Source of the DNA: UBA7236 sp035439505
GTDB taxonomy: Bacteria; Bacteroidota; Bacteroidia; Chitinophagales; BACL12
Length of the DNA stretch: 20,809 nucleotides
Reading direction: 5' to 3'
NCBI GenBank assembly: GCA_035439505.1
Contig: DAORKJ010000067.1
Location: 1 to 20,809 of the forward strand
The notes beneath the pieces were generated by a model. It did no database searches, was not told the DNA's origin, and saw only the letters and a list, made by a program, of their open reading frames with translations. Made by a program: the position numbers and the translations under genes. This document shows, in pieces, positions 15,131-20,809 of this stretch. Each line of letters opens with the position of its first letter. The stretch's first letter is position 1.

Positions 15131-17320
15131 TTACTGTTTAATGAATGAAGTTTGTAAAGCATTTAATTGAGATGAAGATTTAATATAATATAATCCGGAA
15201 GCCAGTTTTGAAATATTTAATACAGATTGATTATTTTCCAAATTAAATGTTAAAACCATTTTGCCGGTTGCATCCAATACCTCAAACAATTCAAGATGGT
15301 CAGTTGCTGCATTTAAGGTAATTGTTATCATTTCGCTTGCCGGATTAGGGAATATTTCCAGGTAGTTATTTTCTATATCAATTGAACCCTCTCCTTCTTT
15401 ACAAGAAACAATTACCGCAATTACATTTGAATTTTTAAAACAACCTGTGGCAGTTTTTGTAACACGACATTTATAATTTCCTGAAGTTGTTGCAACATAA
15501 GTTGTAGATGTAGCACCACCAATTAGTGATGCACCTTTATACCATTGATAAGTAGCGCCTCCAACCGGCATTACATTGAGTGTAACACTTCCACCCGGAC
15601 AAAATGATGTTGGTCCTCCGGCATAAATACTTGCTTTAGGATTTTTATTTACAGTAACAACTATTTCTGAAGAAGTTGTTGTATCACAATCGCTATATGT
15701 TGCACAAGCATAGTTTCCGGTTGCATTAGCCGTATAACTTGCTGTTGTTGCACCGGGAATTATTAAACCATTTTTCTTCCATTGTAATGAAGTACCTGAA
15801 TAAGTTGCAGATAACACTACATTACTACCCTGACAAAATGTTGTAGCACCACCTGCTGATATCGAAATGGTTTCATTGATATCTTCATCAACCATTCCGT
15901 CGCAATCATCATCATAACCATTACATAATTCCAAACCCGGAATAAAATCATCATCAATTTCCATTAACCAGTAATCCGGATAGGTTGTACCGCTTGCATT
16001 ATTTTCGTTTTTATCACCTGTTGCATTCGAATAGGAATATCCTCCTACAACAAATATCCCCGGTGATTTTTGATAAATTGTTCTCCCGACATCCTGATTA
16101 TTTCCACCTATTGTTTCCTGCCAACAAATACCACCGGTTTGATTTATTTTAATTATCCAATAATCCGTTGCGCTGCCTCCAATGGACACTTCATCTTTAT
16201 CAATATTTGCACCTGAATTAGATTCTCCAACTACAATTACACCATTATCATCTGTTGCAGCAATAGCATATAAAAAATCAGTGCTCAATCCACCAATTGT
16301 ATTTTGCCAAATGATATTTCCCAATGTATCCAATTTGTAAACCCAATAATCTGTTCCATTATTTATTTCTGTTTTATTTCCTGAAATCCCTGACATCGAA
16401 TGTGCACCTACCACATAATTGCCATCAGTAGTTTGTGCTAAGCCGCCAATATTATCCAAATTATCTCCACCAATAGTTTTATCCCATTCAATATTGCCAT
16501 CAGCATCCAGTTTAATTATCCAATTGTCGAACACACCAATTAGTGGTGCTGTTTTTTCAAATCCAATTCCGGAATATGATTCTGCTCCTATTAAAAATCC
16601 GCCGTCAGCTGTTAATATAAGATCAGAAAAATAATCATCAGAAGCACCTCCAATATTTTTTTGCCAGATTATGCTTCCGGTGGATGATAATTTCAGCACC
16701 CAAATATCATAAGTTAATCCGCCTGTACCATGTAAATCAACTGTTTTATCATAGCCAATTCCGGATGAAGAATTTCCGCCAACTATAAAACTACCATCCG
16801 GTAATTCACGAATTATTTCAGCAAAATCGATATGTAATCCGCCAATTGTATTTTGCCATTCTATTGCTCCGGAACTATTTAGTTTTACAATCCACATGTC
16901 CGTATTTTCGAAAAAGCCAAGTGTATTTTCAGTTTTATCGCCTGAAATATTTGACTTCGATTGTCCGGCTAAAATATAACCTCCATCTGCGGTAGCATGT
17001 CCATCAAAACAAAAATCATCTTTGCTTCCACCAATAGTATTTTGCCATACAATGTTACCGGAGGCATCTAATTTCATCACCCAATAATCCATAAACCCGA
17101 CACCAATAGCTGCTTCAGTTTTATCCCCACCAATTCCGGATTTTGAAAATCCGACACAAAAAGTGCCACCATCTAAAGTTGGTCCGGTACGCCAGAGTTT
17201 ATCATCGTTGGTGCCACCTATGGTGTTTTGCCAATTAATAGTTTGAGCTGACGCGAATAAAGGGAAATAGGTAATTAAAAAAAATATAAATATACCTTTA
17301 ATTGTGTGCGGTAATTTCAT
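15131..17320 (-). CDS. T9SS-secreted seven-repeat propeller protein, array copy B
   Basis: The 729-residue product has a clear signal peptide (FIFFLITYFPLFASAQ, to about 26). Seven propeller repeats span about 27-456. The MopE-type motif ELCNGYDDDCDGMVDE lies at 464-479. Two Ig-like domains follow: FCQGSNVVLSATYSG ... QWKKNGLIIPGAT, then FCPGGSVTLNVMP ... YQWYKGASLIGGAT with the RVTKTATGC and CKEG boxes. The T9SS sorting domain (651-729) reads EIFPNPASEMITI ... LASGLYYIKSS ... FIKQ. The ATG at 17320 lies only two bases after the stop of copy A, so translational coupling is likely. The best-preserved copy for judging what is lost in the assembly gap of copy A. Confidence 0.91.
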   Translation of the reverse strand: MKLPHTIKGIFIFFLITYFPLFASAQTINWQNTIGGTNDDKLWRTGPTLDGGTFCVGFSKSGIGGDKTEAAIGVGFMDYWVMKLDASGNIVWQNTIGGSKDDFCFDGHATADGGYILAGQSKSNISGDKTENTLGFFENTDMWIVKLNSSGAIEWQNTIGGLHIDFAEIIRELPDGSFIVGGNSSSGIGYDKTVDLHGTGGLTYDIWVLKLSSTGSIIWQKNIGGASDDYFSDLILTADGGFLIGAESYSGIGFEKTAPLIGVFDNWIIKLDADGNIEWDKTIGGDNLDNIGGLAQTTDGNYVVGAHSMSGISGNKTEINNGTDYWVYKLDTLGNIIWQNTIGGLSTDFLYAIAATDDNGVIVVGESNSGANIDKDEVSIGGSATDYWIIKINQTGGICWQETIGGNNQDVGRTIYQKSPGIFVVGGYSYSNATGDKNENNASGTTYPDYWLMEIDDDFIPGLELCNGYDDDCDGMVDEDINETISISAGGATTFCQGSNVVLSATYSGTSLQWKKNGLIIPGATTASYTANATGNYACATYSDCDTTTSSEIVVTVNKNPKASIYAGGPTSFCPGGSVTLNVMPVGGATYQWYKGASLIGGATSTTYVATTSGNYKCRVTKTATGCFKNSNVIAVIVSCKEGEGSIDIENNYLEIFPNPASEMITITLNAATDHLELFEVLDATGKMVLTFNLENNQSVLNISKLASGLYYIKSSSQLNALQTSFIKQ
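15953..17242 (-). repeat. Seven propeller repeats of array copy B
   Basis: Seven units of about 60 residues. Units three and four carry GYDKT and GFEKT in place of SGDKT, and unit six has ANIDKDE. The D-x-W-[IV]-x-K-[LI] strand is kept in units one to six and becomes DYWLMEID in the seventh. Confidence 0.88.
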
Positions 17321-17322
17321 GC

Positions 17323-19391
17323 TTATTGCTTAATAAATGAACTGTTATGGATTTGATGGTCCGAAACAGATTGAATAAAATAAACACCAGGAATTAATCC
17401 TGCAATATCAATTGATATTTCATNNNNNNNNNNNNNNNNNNNNNNNNNNNNNNNNNNNNNNNNNNNNNNNNNNNNNNNNNNNNNNNNNNNNNNNNNNNNN
17501 NNNNNNNNNNNNNNNNNNNNNNNACGCGACATTTATAATTTCCGGGTGTTGTTGCCACATAATTTAAACTAGTTGCTCCGGCAATAGCTGTAGCACCTTT
17601 ATACCATTGATACGTGCAACCTCCCGAGGGCGTTTCGGTTAAGGTAACACTACCACCTGCGCAAAATGAAGTGGGTCCGCCTGCGGAAATAGAAGCCGTT
17701 GGATTTTTATTCACGGTGACAATAATATTTTCAGATGTATCGGAATCACAATCATTAAAAGCGATACATGAATACGTGCCCTTTTGATTTACGGTATAAG
17801 TTACACCAGTTGCTCCAGGAATACTAGCACCATTTTTTCTCCATTGTAGACCTGCACCATTATGTGTTGCAGTTAAGGTTACGGTTGCGCCCTGACAAAA
17901 AGTAAGAGGCCCGTCGGCAGTTACTGTTATGTCAACAAAAAGTTCTTCATCAATCAATCCATCACAATCGTCATCGATGGTATTACAAATTTCTGTGGTT
18001 GCTTCGCAGATGTCATCAATTTTAACCAACCAAAAATCGTTTAATCCATAAGTATTTGTTGTTTTATCGCCGGAGATATTAGATGCCGAAGAGCCACACA
18101 AAACAAACTTTCCATCTAAGGTTTCAGTAAGTCCGTAACAATAATCCGCAACAGTACCTCCTATTGTTTTATCATAAATATAGTTCCCGGCTGAATCAAA
18201 TTTAATCACCCAATAATCTGCCAATCCTACAAGCGGTTGAGTTTTATCTCCGCTGATTGGAGAAAGCGAATATCCTGCAACAACAATTTCTCCTGAGCTC
18301 ATCACTAATAAGCCGTGATTATAATCATAAGCCGATCCACCAATAGTATTTTCCCATTCAACATTTCCACTTGCATCTAATTTAATTATCCAATAATCAT
18401 TAGTAGTAATTCCACAGGAAATATTGTTTTCAGATTTATCCGGAGAACTATTGGAATAAGTTTGCGTACCGATAATTGCGCCACCATCTGCTGTGATATC
18501 CATTTCATAAGCAGTTTCAGTTTCTGAAGCATTGATTGTATTTTGCCAAATAATACCCCCGGAGGTATTGAGTTTTAGCACCCAAACGTCCATTCCACCT
18601 GTTGAGTTTTCTGTTTTATCGCCTGAAATTGGTGAACTAGAAACCCCGGAAACTATATAATTTCCATCAGCCGCTTGTTTAGCACGAAAACAATAATCGC
18701 TGGATGTTCCACCAATGGTATTTTGCCAAACAATATTTCCGCTTGCATTTAATTTTAAAATCCAAAAATCTGCTGAAAAACCAACAGTTGCCTCAGTTTT
18801 ATCACCTGAAATTCCACTGTATGAATAAGCCCCAACAATATAACCACCATCAGAAGTCGGGTATATGGACCCTAAATAATCGCTGCCATTTCCTCCTATG
18901 GCATTTTGCCAGGTAATATTGCCACTGGCATCAAGTTTAACAATCCATAAATCAATTGAACCTGCCACATTTGCTTCCGTTTTGTTACCTGAAATACCGG
19001 AAACTGAATATCCGCCAACAATATATCCGCCATCAGCAGTTTGTGCAATTGTTTCAACCTGTTCGAATGCTGAGCCACCGTATGTTTTTTGCCATTCAAT
19101 GTTGCCGGCAGCATCCGTTTTTACCACCCAATAATCGGAATCACCATAATTGGTTACCGATTTATTTCCTGATATACCTGAGTAGCTATAACCTCCTGTA
19201 ATAAAGCCCCCATCGGCTGTTGCGTCAATATCGTATGCGCCATCCGCATTAGTTCCACCATAAATTTGTTGCCATTCAATGTTTACCGATTGCGCATGAA
19301 TTGACGCGAATGTTAAAAAGGTGAATACGCATATTAAAAAGGTAATTTTGTTCGTCGACGGTGCAGTTTTTAAATGATTGTTGTGTGCCAT
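17323..19391 (-). CDS. T9SS-secreted seven-repeat propeller protein, array copy A (first in transcript, split by assembly gap)
   Basis: The first 622 residues are readable from the ATG at 19391: signal peptide (hydrophobic core ITFLICVFTFLTFAS, to about 34), seven propeller repeats (about 36-460), MopE-type motif EICNTIDDDCDGLIDE (467-482), first Ig-like domain (about 490-560, FCQGATVTL ... QWRKNGASIPGAT) and most of the second (573-622, FCAGGSVTLTETP ... YQWYKGATAIAGAT ... YKCR). The 100 N then interrupt it. Beyond the gap the last 33 residues (EISIDIAGLIPGVYFIQSV ... SSFIKQ) are the end of a T9SS sorting domain in another frame. The two parts are one gene: the alignment with copy B is continuous, and the frame change follows from the placeholder gap length. 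The gene is divergent from the gene at 19644 and probably leads the five-gene transcript. Confidence 0.88.
17424..17523. other. Assembly gap (100 N)
   Basis: There are exactly 100 N, the usual placeholder for a gap of unknown size. It removes the end of the second Ig-like domain and the start of the sorting domain of array copy A. Confidence 0.98.
18012..19286 (-). repeat. Seven propeller repeats of array copy A
   Basis: Seven units of about 60 residues, among the most regular in the array (SGNKT or SGDKT in six of seven). Unit five is the outlier: it opens IIWQNTINASETET without the I-G-G and reads SSPDKSENNISCG with an extra cysteine. Confidence 0.88.
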
Positions 19392-19512
19392 AAGAACTTT
19401 TATTTTTAAAATTGTAGCTAAAATTACAAATTCTTATGGAAGTGGCCAGAATTTAACAATGTTTAGGTTAGGTGACGAAAATTATCTGATAAGTGTGCTT
19501 AATTTAGCAATA

Positions 19513-19528
19513 AATGTAGGGCTACATT
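19513..19528. promoter_or_regulatory. Dyad-symmetric site in the divergent intergenic region
   Basis: AATGTAG and CTACATT form a perfect inverted repeat around a two-base centre (GG). A second, perfect 12-bp palindrome, TTGCTGCAGCAA, lies at 19536-19547. Both are in the 252-base spacer between the five-gene array (minus) and the gene at 19644 (plus). They could be operators; a convincing -33/-7 promoter was not found for either direction. Confidence 0.3.
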
Positions 19529-19643
19529 AACCCCTTTGCTGCAGCAATTTGAACAAATATTACTTTAGTTAAAAAAGTAAAATTAGATTACCTTTTTTGC
19601 GTTATTTTTTGTAATATTGAAACACAAATTAAAACTCACCCTT

Positions 19644-20809
19644 ATGAATCTAAAAGAATACAGCTTGCTTGCTGCGGGAATTCTTGCAGCTTCAGACGCC
19701 AACAATCAGACTGTTTATCAGGACATTAATCCGGATTTATCGCTTACACATGATGACCAGGTATGGTTTAATATTTCTACGCCCTTGGATTTAAATAATG
19801 ACGGGGTTACTGATTTTGATTTCAAATTATGGGGTTATAGCACCTATTCCGGATGGGCTGCTCAAGGATATTTTATTTTTGGATATGCAGTGCCAAAAGC
19901 CGGTCATCAGGTATTGATTGCGTCGAGCCAATCGCCCGGCTGGTGCACCTTTGGCTGGTTTGCCGAAAACTTCGACCATATTGCCAATTATAGCAATGGT
20001 GAAATTATTAATCCGACACCGGCAACGGGTGCGTTTGTACATCCTGAAAATGAATTTTATAATAATCAGCTGTTATTTATGCAGCGCGAAAAGGATTATT
20101 TCGCCTCCACATGGTATTTCTTTTGCACAGGTGTTCCTGATCCTGTTGAACAGGGCGGATTATGGTTTGATGCTGAGATGCGTGTTATGCCAATTAAATT
20201 TAAACAATCAGGCAATTATTACACCGGTTGGGTGCGATTGAGTGTGAGTGAAGGGAATTTAACGGTACACGATTATGCTATTAATTTAACGCCTGAAACC
20301 CCTATTGTTGCCGGTGATATTGCAGGTGCAATTATTGCGCAGGCTCCTGTTCCGGGATTGGTTACCACACTTTCAACCAAAGCTTATTTAACATGGTCGC
20401 CGGTACCTGATGTATATAAATATCGTTACCGTTATCGCAAGGTTGGAACACTCATCTGGACAGAAAAATATCATACCGGTACTACCAAACTAATTAAATC
20501 GTTGGATTGTGCAAGTAATTATGAATGGCAGGTTCAAACCGTATATGATAATTCGCCGGAAATGAATTCTGTATGGAGTCCTTTGCATACTTTTTCAACC
20601 ATGAGTTGCAGAGTTGGTGGCGAAGATGTTATAGTTGAAGATGTAAAAATTTATCCGACACTTGCATCAACTCAAATAATTGTTCAAACTACCAGTCAGT
20701 CGCAAACAGTTGACGCCATAGTAGAAATGTTTAACCTGCAAGGCGCTCAGGTAAAGAGTTTCGTGACAAACGACAAAACGTTTGAAATGGATGTAAGCGA
20801 TTTACCTAC
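19644..20809 (+). CDS. T9SS-secreted protein with fibronectin-III-like region (3' end outside window)
   Basis: The frame is open from the ATG at 19644 to the window end (388 full codons). The N-terminus MNLKEYSLLAAGILAASDANNQTVYQDINPD is a short Ala-rich signal-like segment followed by the Y-x-D-I-N-P-D opening I associate with a Bacteroidota exoprotein group; the usual A-x-A-Q cleavage site is weak here. Residues about 50-62 read LDLNNDGVTDFDF, a calcium-loop-like D-x-N-N-D-G-x-x-D motif. Residues about 240-325 look like a fibronectin type III domain (STKAYLTWSPVPDVYKYRYR ... YEWQVQTVYD). From about 340 a T9SS sorting domain begins (DVKIYPTLASTQIIV ... MFNLQGAQVKSF ... MDVSDLP) and is cut before its end; the usual N-P after the Y-P is T-L here. 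The specific function is unknown. Confidence 0.83.
   Translation, partial: MNLKEYSLLAAGILAASDANNQTVYQDINPDLSLTHDDQVWFNISTPLDLNNDGVTDFDFKLWGYSTYSGWAAQGYFIFGYAVPKAGHQVLIASSQSPGWCTFGWFAENFDHIANYSNGEIINPTPATGAFVHPENEFYNNQLLFMQREKDYFASTWYFFCTGVPDPVEQGGLWFDAEMRVMPIKFKQSGNYYTGWVRLSVSEGNLTVHDYAINLTPETPIVAGDIAGAIIAQAPVPGLVTTLSTKAYLTWSPVPDVYKYRYRYRKVGTLIWTEKYHTGTTKLIKSLDCASNYEWQVQTVYDNSPEMNSVWSPLHTFSTMSCRVGGEDVIVEDVKIYPTLASTQIIVQTTSQSQTVDAIVEMFNLQGAQVKSFVTNDKTFEMDVSDLP

Noticed and set aside
17394..17423. Alternative C-terminus of array copy A read across the N run in the original frame
   Set aside because: The residues MKYQLILQD arise only because the placeholder gap shifts the frame; the other frame gives a proper sorting-domain end.
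17323..17532. A separate small gene at the right side of array copy B
   Set aside because: It starts inside or next to the N run and reads as the tail of a sorting domain, so it is the end of array copy A.
8978..19201. Several open frames on the plus strand opposite the array genes
   Set aside because: They recur at the same phase of the repeat, lack signal peptides or domains, and are explained by the codon pattern of the minus-strand repeats.
8582..19391. Regular DNA repeats about every 180 bases, considered as a CRISPR or satellite array
   Set aside because: The period equals one 60-residue protein repeat, the units are diverged at wobble positions, and there are no fixed repeats with unique spacers.
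19827..20241. Open frames on both strands within the last gene
   Set aside because: The long frame from 19644 has a fibronectin-like region and a sorting domain, so the others are shadows.

Overview
The window looks like a chromosomal segment of an uncultured or environmental member of the Bacteroidota, probably from a metagenome or draft assembly. The evidence is AT-rich DNA, promoter-like TAnnTTTG elements just upstream of several starts, weak or absent Shine-Dalgarno sites, and many proteins ending in a type IX secretion system (T9SS) type A C-terminal sorting domain. Eight of the 14 genes called end in, or are entering, such a domain. No T9SS machinery gene, tRNA, rRNA, insertion sequence, phage integrase or CRISPR array was found. 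A run of exactly 100 N (17424-17523) is an assembly gap inside a gene.

Left part (1-4662): the tail of a T9SS-secreted protein with a strong terminator, then mostly housekeeping or unknown genes. These are an Sfp-type phosphopantetheinyl transferase (minus strand), a small charged protein, a WD40 propeller protein and a dCTP deaminase (plus strand), and a helical 504-residue protein (minus strand) whose stop codon shares TTAA with the deaminase stop. Middle part (4663-8580): three plus-strand genes. The first is a secreted fibre-like protein with YadA-type head repeats, an S74 intramolecular chaperone and a T9SS domain. The second is an unrecognised protein with a hydrophobic hairpin. The third is a small lipoprotein.

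Right part (8582-19391): a minus-strand tandem array of five paralogous secreted proteins, about half of the window, with intergenic gaps of only 2, 14, 19 and 39 nt, so probably one transcript. Each has a signal peptide, exactly seven repeats of about 60 residues (predicted seven-bladed beta-propeller), two Ig-like domains and a T9SS domain. Four also carry a MopE-type metal-binding motif (CN-x-x-DD-[DN]-C-[DN]-G) between propeller and Ig domains. The stalk of the array is far more conserved than the propellers and shows conflicting groupings among copies, suggesting exchange between paralogues. A divergent gene (19644 onward) encodes another secreted protein with a fibronectin-III-like region and the start of a T9SS domain, cut by the window end.

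The most interesting feature is this array: a set of surface or secreted proteins with one fixed architecture and variable propeller faces. No function can be assigned from sequence alone; adhesion, ligand or metal binding are possibilities only.
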